A stretch of DNA of 64,000 nt. It comes from Mycoplasmopsis mustelae (GTDB lineage: Bacteria; Bacillota_I; Bacilli_A; Mycoplasmatales; Metamycoplasmataceae). The notes beneath the pieces are model-generated. The model ran no database searches. It saw nothing but the letters and a program-made list of their open reading frames with translations, and was not told the DNA's origin. Positions 41,383 to 53,684 of this stretch are shown in pieces. Within the stretch, counting starts at the first letter, position 1; every line of letters begins with the position of its first letter. Both the position numbers and the translations under genes were made by a program. Location: contig NZ_SOCN01000002.1 of assembly GCF_004365095.1 (NCBI RefSeq), positions 34,787 through 98,786 of the forward strand. Direction: 5' to 3'.

Positions 41383-42114
41383 CTAAAAAAGTTTTTTATT
41401 TTTTGAAAACTCAATAAGTCCTTGAATAACTAATTCCTCTTTTATATTGGTTAAATTTTCATTTTTAAAATATCTTAAATTTCCGCCAGTATAAAAAACT
41501 TTTAAATTCTCTGAATTAATTTCTTTTAAAAAAGAATTTATCATTAATTTATTTCCTTTAATAATCCCTAACGAAACAGCGTCGGTTGTGTTTGTAGCTA
41601 AATTAAATGAGATGTTATAATTTAACTCAATTTTTGAAATTTGTGAGGTATTAGAAAAAAGCGCTAAAAGACTTTTTTCTATTCCTGGTGAAATTATTAC
41701 TCCAAGTAGTTTTTTATGATAAATCTTACTTATAACAGTTGCTGTTCCTAAAGACACAACAATTCCACTTTTATACTTTTGTGCTATATAATAAGAAGTC
41801 AATAAAATATCACTGCCTATTTCAGAGGTATTAATTTTCGAGTCAAAAAATAAATCATCTGCCGAAAAATCTAAAATAGAAATTATTTTAAGATTAATTT
41901 TAAGTTTTTTAAACACCTCAACAAAAAAAATATTCATTTCAGGCTTAACTGAAGATAGAATTGCTTTATGAAAATTTAAATGTAAAAGATTTTGAATTTC
42001 TGTTTTTAAAAATAATTGGTTAAGTTGTTTAATGTTTATTTTTTTAATTATTAAATTATCATTTTTAAAAAAACCAATTTTCAAAAGTGAATTCCCTAAA
42101 TCTAAATATAGCAT
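41383..42114 (-). CDS. coaX: type III pantothenate kinase
   Basis: 243 residues, ASKHA fold: first phosphate loop LYLDLGNSLLKIG, IGSDILLTSYYIAQKYKSG and VVSLGTATVISKI (the family's GTATT-like motif), GIIISPGIE, and FYTGGNLRYF near the end. It starts coenzyme A synthesis from pantothenate and uses no classic P-loop. It starts six bases after the hydrolase stop, so it is in the lplA operon. Confidence 0.85.
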   Translation of the reverse strand: MLYLDLGNSLLKIGFFKNDNLIIKKINIKQLNQLFLKTEIQNLLHLNFHKAILSSVKPEMNIFFVEVFKKLKINLKIISILDFSADDLFFDSKINTSEIGSDILLTSYYIAQKYKSGIVVSLGTATVISKIYHKKLLGVIISPGIEKSLLALFSNTSQISKIELNYNISFNLATNTTDAVSLGIIKGNKLMINSFLKEINSENLKVFYTGGNLRYFKNENLTNIKEELVIQGLIEFSKNKKLF

Positions 42115-42120
42115 TTTTTC

Positions 42121-42960
42121 CTAATCCAAAAGTTCTAAAATGACCTGATTTATTCTTTCATTAACTTCGTTAGGTTTTTCAAAAAATAATGCATGGCCAC
42201 AATTTTCTAAAACTAACATTTCTTTTTTATATTTATTTGCTAATGAATTTATGGATAAATACGGAACAAAAACATCATTTAAACCTATAATAAATTCGTA
42301 ATTTAAGTTTTCATCATATAAAGACTTAATATTTTGCATCAAATAATTAATAGATAGAATTTGATTCGATACCATAAAATTAAATAAATTATATTTTTTT
42401 TTAGTAGTATTTAAGAATCCAGTTGCTATTTTTTCTAAGTTCTTACGGTAGTTATTTTTATCCTCGTATATTAAATTATCTGAACTTTCATATGCTTCGA
42501 TAAATGTTTGCGGCAACAATCACTTACCTAAGCGCTCGATTGCTTTAGAACCATAAAGTTTTAAACTTTGTTTTGCGGGAAACTCGCTAAAAATCTCATG
42601 ATTTAGCGGTGCTGCTAAAATCGCTTTTGAAACTAATCCACAATTAAGCACGTATAAAGCGCTTGCCCCACCTAAAGAATGTCCAACCACTAAACTAAAA
42701 TCAAAACCACTTTGTCTAATGAATTCTGCCGCAATTTGTTGGTAAAACTCAATCGAAATTAAGGAGTGGGCACTTGATAAACCACACCCTGGGAAGTCTA
42801 TCGCAACTACATCATAGTTGCGATTTTGTAATTGATAAACTTGGTTTGCAAAAGATGATGCAGAATTAAATCCGTGTAAGAATAACACTTTTGGTTTCCC
42901 TGTATCTTCAAAAATATAATGAATAGTTTCATTTAAAAGTTGAATTTTTTTGCTTTGCAT
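42121..42960 (-). CDS. alpha/beta hydrolase
   Basis: 279 residues with a UGA codon at 42519. Oxyanion part VLFLHGFNSASS, nucleophile elbow GHSLGGASAL, acid region GLNDVFVPYLS and catalytic His in LENCGHALFFEKP are all in place, so it is an active-type esterase/lipase. Such hydrolases often lie next to lipoate or PDH genes in mycoplasmas, but the substrate cannot be named. Its start overlaps the lplA stop. Confidence 0.85.
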
Positions 42961-43943
42961 TATTCTCCAAACAGAATATCAACAATTTCTTCAGGTGTGA
43001 TTGAACCAAAATAGTTACCTAAGTTTGGAATTTGTTTAAATTTATATAACATATTATGCTTTTCAAAATTCTCACCTAATAAGAGGTTTTCAACTTGTTC
43101 TGTACCTAATAAAGTTAAAAAATCACCTTCAAATTTTATTTCAGCAATTTTATTTTCTTTTACATTTGCACTAATTTGCAAAATCCCACCATCAGTCTTT
43201 CTTTCACTATAAAATGAAAATTCCGGGTTTTTACCTAAAACTCATTCTTGCGACGATCGAATTGCTCGTAATTCTGGAATTTGATCTTTATATTTTTGTG
43301 GAATCTCTAGAAGTTTTGCATTATATCTTTGCATCAAAAATCTAATGAATTTATTTTTAAACTCTTCAATTGTCATTTTTTCTTTTAATTCATTAAATAA
43401 ATTAGTTACTCGTTGTCTTGCACTATTAATTCCTTTTGATTCCATCTTCAATTTACTGGGATTTAACACGGTTGAAAGCCTAGTCAAATCCACATTAAAT
43501 AAAATAGTTCCATGATGTACTATTTTATTTTTATATATAAATTGTGCATTCCCTGAAAATTTTGCTCCATTAACTACTAGATCATTTCTACCTTTAAATT
43601 GTGCATCCAATCCTAAGGATCTTAAAAAATTTAAGACAGGTTCTAAAAACTTTTCATAACTATGTTCTGATTTATCTGATGTAATAAAAGAAAAATTCAA
43701 ATTTCCTAAATCGTGATATACTGCTCCACCACCTGATAATCTGCGATATAAACCAATATGATCTCTTTCTAAAACATCAAATTTAACTTCTTTATATGCG
43801 TTTTGGTTTCTACCTATGATTACATCATTTGCGTGTTGATATAAATAAATAATATCTTCAGTGTTGCTTTCATCTTTTGTCATTATCTCTTCAAGTGGAA
43901 GATTATAAAATGGGCTAGTTTGCTCACTTATATAGATTTTCAT
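42960..43943 (-). CDS. lplA: lipoate-protein ligase A
   Basis: 327 residues. Catalytic part: YRRLSGGGAVYHDLGNLNFSF, then KFSGNAQF and HHGTILFNVDL, with the lysine that binds lipoyl-AMP in GRNDLVVNGAKFSG. A C-terminal accessory domain follows after a UGA codon. It attaches lipoate to the lysine of lipoyl domains, here the one on PdhD (50015). Mycoplasmas salvage lipoate and depend on this step. Ribosome site AAGGAG before ATG 43943. Confidence 0.95.
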
Positions 43944-43945
43944 TA

Positions 43946-44266
43946 TTACTCCTTGTTTACTAAATCAAAATTGGTAACACTTTTAAATGCTTTTATAAAC
44001 TCTGCTTGTTGTTGTGGCTGTAAATTTAAATTTTTGATTCCTAAAATATTTATTTGACCATAATCTCAACGTTTTTGATATCTATTACTATCTAATAAAA
44101 ATAATAAATCCTCAACAAATCAGTCAAAAAAACTCTCTCCATATTGAATATTCCTTAACAATGAATTAATTTTAATATCTAGAGTTCTATTTTCATGATT
44201 CAAGATTTCAAGATCAAAAGAAAGATTTAATTCTTGGCTAGTTTTACTTTGAAATTGTGTTTTCAT
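43946..44266 (-). CDS. hypothetical protein ahead of lplA
   Basis: 106 residues with three UGA codons, starting MKTQFQSKTSQELNLSFDLE. Acidic/polar with a Trp-rich central helix (FFDWFVEDLLFLLDSNRY). No family recognised. It ends inside the lplA ribosome site (AAGGAGTAATAATG), so it is the first gene of the lplA-hydrolase-coaX unit. Confidence 0.65.
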
Positions 44267-44494
44267 TTTGTAATTATATCACTATAAATTTTACATTTAC
44301 AAACTTATAAAAGTTGTATTTTAAAAATATAAAAAAGTGCTTTAAATACTTTTTTATATAGTGAAAATGTTGTTTTTATACATATTTATAAATATTTATA
44401 GTATTTTAAGAATTTTATAAATTGTTATTATAAATAATTTGTTTTAAAAAAACTTTAATATAATAATAAACGTATGATATTTTTAAGGAGTAAG
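44267..44494. promoter_or_regulatory. divergent promoter region of lplA and pta units
   Basis: Gene-free. TATAAT-like box at about 44458-44463 is upstream of pta. A hairpin AAAAAAGT/ACTTTTTT lies at 44331-44355 and may be a terminator or a leader structure. Confidence 0.45.
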
Positions 44495-45454
44495 ATGGAT
44501 TTCCAAAAAGAATTAGAATTAAAAATTCTAAAAAACAACGAAAATACTAAGTCTAAAAAAACTATTTTATTAATTGATGGTGATGATCAAAGATCAGTTG
44601 AAGCAGCTAAATTAGTTGAAAAAAGTCAATTAGTAAATGTCGTTTTATTAGTTAATAAAATTAACGGTTCATTGCCCCCAAGCATTAGACAAGAGATAAT
44701 GACAGCAGAAAAACAACAAATATTTGCTAACCATTTTTTTGAACTAAGAAAAGGTAAAGAAACATTAGAATCGGCACAAAAAAACTTACAAACAGCACCA
44801 TTTTTTGCAATGATGATGCTAAAAAATAAAGAAGTGGATGGAGTTGTAGGTGGGTTAAATTACACAACCGCAGATATTTTAAGAGCTGCGTTTAAAGTGA
44901 TTGGACCTAAAAAAGGTATCAAAACCATTTCATCAGCAATGATTATGCATAAAGAAGCATCAAAATACATTTTTTCTGATATTTCAGTAAATATTAAACC
45001 TAATAGCGAACAATTAGCAGAAATCGGCCTAAACGCAACAGAATTTGCCAAAAGTCTTGGTTTTGATCCAAAAGTGTCATTTTTATCTTTTTCAACCGAT
45101 GGTTCGGCGGTTAGTGAAGAATCAAAATTAGTAGTTGAAGCTACAGCTAAATTTAATGAAATTAGCGAAATTAAAGCCATAGGTGAAATTCAATTTGATG
45201 CAGCTTTTGACGAAAAAATAAGACATGCAAAATACAAAAAAGAAGCTTTTTCAGGAACAACAAATGTTTTTATTTTTCCTAACTTAGATGCCGGAAATAT
45301 TGGATATAAAATCGGACAACGCTTAGGTGGTTTTGGAGCAATCGGGCCAGTTATAACCGGAATAGCAGAACCTGTAAACGATCTTTCAAGAGGTTCAAGC
45401 ATAGAAGATGTTTATAATACAATTTTAATTACAGCTTTACAAGCAAACAAATAA
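44495..45454 (+). CDS. pta: phosphate acetyltransferase
   Basis: 319 residues. It makes acetyl phosphate from acetyl-CoA, the step before ATP is formed by acetate kinase. Seen: LLIDGDDQRSVEAA, DGVVGGLNYTTADILRAAFKVIG, SFSTDGSAVSEES, GEIQFDAAFDE, NVFIFPNLDAGNIGYKIGQR and GPVITGIAEPVNDLSRG. ATG 44495 follows AAGGAG; the in-frame ATG at 44474 lies before this ribosome site. No ackA is in this window. It opens the pyruvate-catabolism segment. Confidence 0.95.
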   Translation: MDFQKELELKILKNNENTKSKKTILLIDGDDQRSVEAAKLVEKSQLVNVVLLVNKINGSLPPSIRQEIMTAEKQQIFANHFFELRKGKETLESAQKNLQTAPFFAMMMLKNKEVDGVVGGLNYTTADILRAAFKVIGPKKGIKTISSAMIMHKEASKYIFSDISVNIKPNSEQLAEIGLNATEFAKSLGFDPKVSFLSFSTDGSAVSEESKLVVEATAKFNEISEIKAIGEIQFDAAFDEKIRHAKYKKEAFSGTTNVFIFPNLDAGNIGYKIGQRLGGFGAIGPVITGIAEPVNDLSRGSSIEDVYNTILITALQANK

Positions 45455-45493
45455 TTTTTTATTAAGAGTAAGCAAGATAAACTTAATAAAAAA
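45455..45493. other. hairpin between pta and nox
   Basis: 12-bp perfect arms TTTTTTATTAAG/CTTAATAAAAAA around a 15-base loop right after the pta stop. The T-run is on the wrong side for a standard plus-strand terminator. It may be a processing or attenuating element. Confidence 0.5.
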
Positions 45494-45536
45494 GTTTATA
45501 ATTTATTTAGTAATCAAACGGAGGTTATTTTAACTT

Positions 45537-46913
45537 ATGAAAATTATATCAGTAGGAGCAAACCACGCAGGTACTTCATTTTTAAGAACAATGAAGAAAG
45601 TAGCTCCAAATGCTCATTTAGTAGCATATGATAAAAACACAGATATTTCATTTTTAGGATGTGGAATTGCGTTATGAGTTGGGGGTGAATTTTCAAAACC
45701 TGACGGACTTTTCTACTCAAGCATTGAACAACTTAAAGGATTAGGAATTGATATTAAAGATTCGCACGAAGTTGTAGAAATTAATAGAGCAGAAAAATAT
45801 GTAGTTGTAAAAAATTTAAAAACAGGTGATACATTCAAAGATCACTATGATAAATTAGTTTATGCTGGAGGAACTTGACCAATTATTCCACCATTTGAAA
45901 ACATTAATTTAGATAATATTTTAGTTTCTAAAATTTTTAGTCACGCTAAAGAAATTAAAGCAAAAGCAGAATCTGCTGATGTTAAAAAAGTTGTTGTAAT
46001 TGGTGCCGGATATATTGGAGTCGAAATTGTTGAGGCATTCCATAAGTATGGAAAAGATGTAACTTTAATTGATATGCAAGACAGAATCGTTCCTAACTAC
46101 TTTGACAAAGAATTTACTGATAAAGTTGAAGCAGAAATGACTAAAAACGGAGTTAAACTACGTTTAAACGAGAAAGTTCAAAAATTTGAAACACAAAACG
46201 GAAAAACAGTTTCAGCAGTTATTACAGATAAGGGAAGATACGAGGCTGATTTAATAATTTTAGCAATCGGATTTAGACCTAAAACAGAACTTATTGAAGG
46301 TGTGGAAAAAACTCCTAACGGAGCGATCAAGGTTGATAAATTCCAAAGATCACTTTCAGACAAAGACATATATGTAATCGGTGATGCTGCCTCAATGATT
46401 AATAACGTAACTGGAGAATACGCACACATCGCTTTAGCAACCAATGCCGTTAAAACTGGTATTGTTGCTGCTTTCCACTTATCAGGTAATGAATCAATTC
46501 CATTTCCTGGATATTCAGGGACAAACGCAATTAGTGTATTCGGATTTAATTATGCTTCCACAGGACTCTCAGAAGTTGCTGCATCAAGACATGAAACTTT
46601 AAAAGATTCATTTGCTGTAGAATATTTTGAGGATAATGATAGACCAGAATTTATGCGCAAACACTACAAAGTATGATTAAAAATCACATATGATAAAAAA
46701 ACTTTAAGGCTGCTTGGTGCTCAAATCGGTTCATTCGGAAAAGAGGCAAACCATACTTAAGTAATTTATATGTTATCATTAGCAATTCAACAAAAATTAA
46801 CATTACCACAAATTGCTTTAATGGACTTTTACTTCTTACCTCACTTTAATAAACCATTTAACTTTGTTATTCAAACTATCTTAAATGCATTAAATTTAAA
46901 TTATAATAAATAA
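45537..46913 (+). pseudogene. nox: NADH oxidase with an internal stop codon
   Basis: Full frame of 458 codons: redox-active Cys 42 in ISFLGCGIALW, NAD site VVVIGAGYIGVEIVEAF, second FAD motif YVIGDAASM. The C-terminal dimer part is SLAIQQKLTLPQIALMDFYFLPHFNKPFNF. At 46758-46760, in frame between ...EANHT and VIYMLSLAIQ, there is TAA where family members have Glu (GAA), so one G-to-T change would explain it. As read, the product is 407 residues and lacks the last 50. It turns NADH and O2 into NAD and water (or H2O2), balancing PDH. It may be a pseudogene, an isolate-specific mutation or a sequencing error. UGA is otherwise used as Trp. Confidence 0.85.
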
Positions 46914-46924
46914 CAAGATTTACA

Positions 46925-46953
46925 AAAATGGAGTTATTTACACTCCATTTTTA
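46925..46953 (+). terminator. terminator between nox and pdhA
   Basis: Arms AAAATGGAGT/ACTCCATTTT with an 8-base loop, ending in TTTTT. Confidence 0.8.
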
Positions 46954-46974
46954 AATGAAAGAAAGGAAGTTCTT

Positions 46975-48083
<1,109 letters not shown>

Positions 48084-48084
<1 letters not shown>

Positions 48085-49085
48085 TGGATAAGAAAGTAGT
48101 CGAATTAAACAACATTGGTGCAGTTACACATGCTATTGATTTAATGATGGAAAAAGATCCAACCGTTGTTTTATGAGGTCAAGATTCAGGTTATGAAGGT
48201 GGAGTTTTTAGAGCTACTGAAGGATTACAAAAAAAATATGGTATAGAAAGAGTTTGGGATACACCAATCGCCGAAGCCGCAATGTGTGGAATTGGGGTGG
48301 GTGCTGCTATTTTCGGTCTTAAACCCATTGTAGAAATGCAATTCCAGGGATTCTCATATCCGGCTTTTCAACAATTAATGACACATGCAGCTAGATATAG
48401 AAATAGATCTCGTGGAAGATTTACCGTTCCAATGGTACTTAGAATGCCGATGGCCGGTGGAGTTCGTGCATTAGAACACCACTCAGAAGCTATTGAAGCA
48501 TTATATGCACATATTCCAGGATTAAAAGTAGTTATGCCATCAACTCCTTATGATACAAAAGGTTTAATGATAGCTGCTATTAACGATCCAGATCCAGTTG
48601 TATTTTTAGAACCCAAAAAAGTATATCGTTCATTTAAACAACAAATTCCAGCTGAAATTTATGAAGTTCCAATCGGTAAAGCAAATGTTTTAATTGAAGG
48701 AAATGATTTAACTTTGGTAACTTACGGAGCACAAGTACACGACTCGCTTGAAGCTATTAAAAAAATTATAACAACCGATCCGTCAATTAGTATAGAATTG
48801 ATTGATTTAAGAACTATTAAACCAATTGACACTGAAACCATAGTAAATTCTGTTAAAAAAACCGGAAGATTGCTTGTTGTGCACGAAGCAGTTAAATCAT
48901 TCTCTGTATCAGCCGAAATTATTGCTCGTGTAAATGAAAAAGCTTTTGAATTTTTAAAAGCACCATTAACCAGATTAACAGGTTATGACATTACAGTACC
49001 TTTAGCTAGAGGTGAGAAATACCATGCAATTGATAGTGATAAAATCGTTGCAAAAATTAAAGAAGTTATTTCATTCAAATTTTAA
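48084..49085 (+). CDS. pdhB: pyruvate dehydrogenase E1 beta
   Basis: 333 residues. Seen: VVLWGQDSGYEGGVFRATEGL, RVWDTPIAEAAMCGIGVGAA, the YPAFQQLMTHAARYRNRS region, and the C-terminal TRLTGYDITVPLARGEKY. It completes the E1 active site with PdhA. The start overlaps the pdhA stop, giving equal translation. Confidence 0.96.
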
Positions 49086-49108
49086 ATAACTAGAAAGGAA
49101 TAAAATAT

Positions 49109-50011
49109 ATGCAAAGAATTATTTCAACCCCGCTAGCTAGAGCAATGGCGGCCAAAATGGGTATTGATATTACAAAAGTGACCGGAAGTGGCCCACAAGG
49201 AAGAATACTTAAGGACGACGTTTTAGCCTTCAAACAACAACCAACAACTACTCCTGTTGCACCAACAAGCAAACCGACTGATGTTGCAAGTAAACCAACA
49301 CCAGTTTTATTAGATGGACGCAGAGAAAAAATTACACCAATCCGCAAAGCTATCGCGCGCGCAATGGTTAATTCAAGAGATTCGGTTGCATACTTCAGTT
49401 TAGTAAATGAAATCGACGTTACTAGGTTATGAGATTTAAGAAAACTAATCGTTGATGATGTACTAAAAACCACCGGAGTTAAGCTCACATTTTTACCTTA
49501 TATTGCAAAAGCAATCATTATTGCATTAAAAGAATTTCCTATCTTGGCTGCTAAATACGACGAAGCTAGCGGAGAAATTGTTTTTCCAACTACAATTAAT
49601 TTAGGAATTGCCGTTGATACTGAATCCGGTTTAATGGTTCCGGTAGTTAAAGATTCACAAAACCTTACTATTGTTGATTTAGGAAAAGAAATCGTAAGAC
49701 TTGCATTAGCTGCAAGAGATAAAAAAATCAAACCGAACGAAATGTCAGGTGGATCATTCACTATTACTAATTACGGATCAATTGGAGCATTGTTCGGAAC
49801 TCCGGTTATCAATTACCCAGAGCTTGCAATAGCAGGAGTCGGAGCAATTGTTGATAAACCAGTAGTTAAAAACGGACAAATTGTTCCAGGCAAGATTATG
49901 AATCTAACCGTTTCAGCAGACCATAGATGAATTGATGGAGCTACAGTAGGTAGATTCGCTTCAAGAATTAAAGAATTACTAGAAAAACCAGAAATTTTAG
50001 GAGTATTATAA
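49109..50011 (+). CDS. pdhC: dihydrolipoamide acetyltransferase (E2) without lipoyl domain
   Basis: 300 residues. Instead of the usual N-terminal lipoyl domain it begins at the E1/E3-binding domain (ISTPLARAMAAKMGIDITKV, then GPQGRILKDDV), followed by a Pro/Thr linker and the catalytic domain with its DHRWIDGA motif (canonical HxxxDG) near the end and NYGSIGALFGTPVIN. The catalytic trimer core therefore is complete. The lipoyl arm is found instead on PdhD just downstream. ATG 49109 follows AGAAAGGAA; there is no room for a lipoyl domain upstream, since pdhB ends 24 bases before. Confidence 0.95.
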
Positions 50012-50014
50012 AAT

Positions 50015-51859
50015 ATGCATAAATTTAAATTTGCTGATATTGGTGAAGGACTACATGAAGGTGTGGTTGCTGAAATTTACAAAAAAGAAGGTGATAGCGT
50101 AAACGAAGGAGATTCATTATTTTCTGTTGAAACTGATAAAGTTACTTCAGACATACCTTCACCTGCAACCGGAAAAATAATTAAAGTTTTAATGGCGGTT
50201 GGTGATACCATTCACGTTGGTCAAGAAATTTACTACATTGATGATGGTTCAGGTAATAGTGTCGAAGAAGCGCCGGTTGTTGAAAGTAAGCCAGAAGCAA
50301 AAACCGAAGAAAGTGGCGGCGCTTCTGTAGTTGGTGAAGTGAAAGTATCAAATCAACTTTTTGATCTCTCTGCATTTAAAAAACCAGCTGCGACCGAAAA
50401 CATTGCTACTAATGCAGAAGTTGCAAAAACCACAAATACATCAACTAAAGATACCGGAAAGGTATTTACAGGCAAAGTAGAAGAAGAATTTGATGTTATT
50501 GTTATCGGTTCTGGTCCTGGTGGTTATTTAGCGGCCGAAGAAGCTGGAGCAGCCGGTTTAAGAACCTTAATTATTGAAAAAGAGTTTTGAGGCGGAGTAT
50601 GTTTAAACGTGGGATGTATCCCTACAAAAGCATTACTCAAAACTACCGAAGTGTTAAATTATGTAAATCACGCACATGATTTTGGCTTAGAAGGTGATGT
50701 TAATGTAAAAATTAACTGAGAAAAAATGCATCAAAGAAAAGCCGGTGTAGTAAAACAACTTACTAACGGTGTGCAAGCACTAATGCGTATGAATAAGGTT
50801 AAAACCATTGTCGGTAAAGCTAAATTTGTCGGAGCACACGAAGTCGAAGTTGAAAACAAAGTCTACCGTGGTAGAAATGTAATTATTGCTACCGGTTCAT
50901 CTGATCGTAAAATTCCACTTCCGGGATTTGATGAAGGATATAAATCAGGTAAATTAATTACTTCTAAAGAAGCAATTAATTTACAAAAACAACCTAAAAC
51001 ACTAACCATCATTGGTGGTGGAGTTATCGGTGTTGAATTCGCGCAGGTTTTTGCTGCCGCAGGAACTAAAGTAACTATTTTACAAAACCTACCCACAGTA
51101 CTCGCAATGCTTGATAAAGATATTATTAAACAAGTTACAAACGATTTAAAAGAATCTAATATTACAGTTGTTCATAATGCAAATACAACTAAATTTGAAA
51201 ATGGTAAAATTTTCTATACCGTTGATGGAAAAGAAGAATCTATTAAATCAGATGTGGTGCTTGTATCTGTCGGTAGAGTACCCGAATCACTTGGTTTAGA
51301 AGAAGTTGGAATTAAATTGGGAGATCGCAAACAACTTTTGGTTGATGAATTTTGTAAAACTAATATTGAGGGAGTTTATGGTATCGGTGACGTAGTCGGA
51401 CAATCAATGTTAGCTCACGTTGCTTATCGTCATGCTATAGTTGCTATTTCAAATATTTTAAACAAATCTATAAAATATTCAGCAAAAACCGTTCCCGCTT
51501 GCATTTACACTCACCCGGAAATCGCTGTTGTTGGTTTAACCGAAGAACAAGCCAAAGAACAAGGAAAAGACTTTATTGTAGCAAAACACCAATTTACATT
51601 CATTGGTAAAGCGCTAGCGGCTCACGAAGAAAAAGGATTTGCAAAATTCATTATTGATAAAGAATTTGGTGAAATTATAGGATGTCATATCATTGGAGCT
51701 CATGCAACTGATTTGATCTCAGAAGTTGTTTTGGCAATGGATTTAGAATCTACTATTTATGATATTGCTTCAACAATTCACCCACACCCAACCTTTAGTG
51801 AAGTTTTATGAGAAGCAGCACGTAATGCGGTGCACCAATTACATAAGTTACAGAAATAA
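50015..51859 (+). CDS. pdhD: dihydrolipoamide dehydrogenase (E3) with N-terminal lipoyl domain
   Basis: 614 residues. Residues 1-80 form a lipoyl domain with the lipoylated lysine K42 in VETDKVTSD, then a Glu/Thr/Ala-rich linker to about 158, then E3: [17 protein letters not shown], the redox pair in [14 protein letters not shown] site [23 protein letters not shown], and C-terminal [13 protein letters not shown]. It carries acetyl from E1 to E2 and re-oxidises the lipoyl arm. UGA codons are read as Trp. Such fusions are known from other mycoplasmas. Ends the PDH operon, and is followed by a very long terminator stem. Confidence 0.96.
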
Positions 51860-51861
51860 TT

Positions 51862-51908
51862 AGTAATTTAAAAACCAAAACCTTATTAGTTTTGGTTTTT
51901 AAATTACT
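51862..51908. terminator. long terminator of the PDH operon
   Basis: A perfect 20-bp stem with a 7-base loop (CTTATTA): arms start AGTAATTT and end AAATTACT. T-run on both strands. Its last base overlaps the stop codon of the convergent alcohol dehydrogenase, so it can end both units. Confidence 0.85.
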
Positions 51909-52966
51909 TATTTACTTCAGTCGTTTTCTAAAATTACCTTGAGTGCCTTATTAGCCCCTGCATTTTTAAAGACATCATATGCAGTTTCTATCTCTGAAAA
52001 TTTAAAGTGATGTGTCACCATTTTAGTAGCATCAATTTTTCCTGATTCAAAGACATCTAATAACATTTGGGTAGTAGTAGCATTTACTAAACCAGTTGAT
52101 AGTGTAATGTTTTTGATTCATAATTTTTGTAAATCGAAACTAACTGGTTTTCCATGTACTCCTACGTTTGCAATATGTCCACCGATTGCAACAACATTTT
52201 GCGCAATGTCAAATGTAGCTGGATAACCGACACACTCCATTGCAACATTAACACCTTTTCCATCGGTAATCTCTAAAATTTTATTTTTAATTTCCTCTAA
52301 ATCGCCCGATTTAATTGCATGTGTTGCACCAAATTTCATCGCAGATTGCAATCTTGATTCAGAAAGATCTACCATAATAATTTTTGATGGTGAATAAAAT
52401 TGGGTAGTTAATAATGCAGAAAGTCCGATAGGTCCTGCCCCTATAATACAAACTGTATCACCTGGCTTAATGTGTGAATTTTGTACTCCAATTTCAAACG
52501 ATGTCGGAAAGATATCTGATAACATAACTAACGCATCATCTGCTATTGATTTAGGAACATGATGTAATGAACCATCAGCATGTGGAATATGTACATATTC
52601 AGCTTGTGTTCCATCAATTAAATGACCTAAAATTCAACCACCTGTTTGACAGTGCGCTGGCAATCCGCGTTTACAATAAAAACATTTATTGCATGATGTA
52701 ATACAAGAAACAATAACTTTATCTCCTACTTTAAAATTAGAAACAGCAGAACCAACCTCTTCTACGATCCCAATCCCTTCGTGCCCTAATACTTTTCCGG
52801 GTTGAGTTTCTGGAACATCACCCTTTAAAATATGCAAATCTGTACCACAAATAGTTGTTTTAGTAATTCGAACCACAGCATCTGTGGGTTTTTGAACTCT
52901 CGGTTTATCCATTTCAACTACTTGAACTTTTCCTTCAGCGTTGAAGGTAATTACTTTCATCTTCAT
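51908..52966 (-). CDS. zinc-dependent alcohol dehydrogenase family protein
   Basis: 352 residues. The catalytic zinc ligands Cys (TICGTDLHIL) and His-Glu (GHEGIGIVEEV) and the structural zinc Cys cluster (SCNKCFYCKRGLPAHC) are present. The NAD site is VCIIGAGPIGLSAL and the rest is a typical MDR fold with several UGA codons. ATG 52966 follows AAGGAGA. It may reduce acetaldehyde or oxidise a secondary alcohol; the substrate cannot be assigned. Confidence 0.9.
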
Positions 52967-53087
52967 AATTAATCTCCTTGTTATATTAATATTATAAAGC
53001 CATAATATTATAGAACTATTTTTGTATAAAAAAACAAAAAAGTTAAAAAAAGCATAAAAATTTAGCTATTTTTACAGTTTTTGGTTT

Positions 53088-53630
53088 TTATAAATATTTT
53101 TTATCAAAAATTCCAACATAAGGTAGATTTCTAAGACGTTCCTTATAATCTAATCCAAAACCGACCAAAAAAGCATCCGGTACTTGAAAACCAAAATAAT
53201 CTGCTTGAATCTTTGTTTTACGATGGTAAGGTTTATCCATTAGTGTTAATATTCGTAGCGATTTTGGTTGACGAGCTAATAAAATATCACTAATTTTTTC
53301 CAAAGTTATTCCACTATCTATAATATCTTCTACAATCAGAACATCTTTATATTTAATATCTTGCGCTAAATCCATAACAATTTTTACACTTCCTTTTGAT
53401 TCACTACTACCAGCGTAACTGCTTGCTGTCATAAAATCAATGCTATGGTCTATTGTTACATCTTTAATTAATTGTGCTAAAAAAGGAATTGAACCTTTTA
53501 ATAAACCGACAATAATCAAATCCTTGCTATTTTGATACGTTTGATTCACTCATTGAGCACAATTTTTGATTTTATCTTCAATAAATTTTTTGGTAAATAA
53601 TATTTCCTTAACATGTGGGTGTTTTTGCAT
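53088..53630 (-). CDS. hpt: hypoxanthine phosphoribosyltransferase
   Basis: 180 residues with one UGA (CAQWVNQTYQ). PRPP motif VLIVEDIIDSGITL, flanking IIVGLLKGSIPFLAQLI and FMTASSYAG and the C-terminal FLVGFGLDYKERLRNLPYVG are clear. It salvages hypoxanthine (and guanine) to IMP/GMP, next to apt in function. ATG 53630 is preceded by GGAGAAAA. Confidence 0.95.
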
Positions 53631-53652
53631 TTTTTTCTCCTTTAATTTTATT

Positions 53653-53684
53653 TATAAAAGCCGTAAGAAAATACGGCTTTTATA
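53653..53684 (-). terminator. terminator of the proS-to-greA run
   Basis: Perfect stem TATAAAAGCCGTA/TACGGCTTTTATA with a 6-base loop, overlapping the greA stop. T-tract on both strands. Confidence 0.8.
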
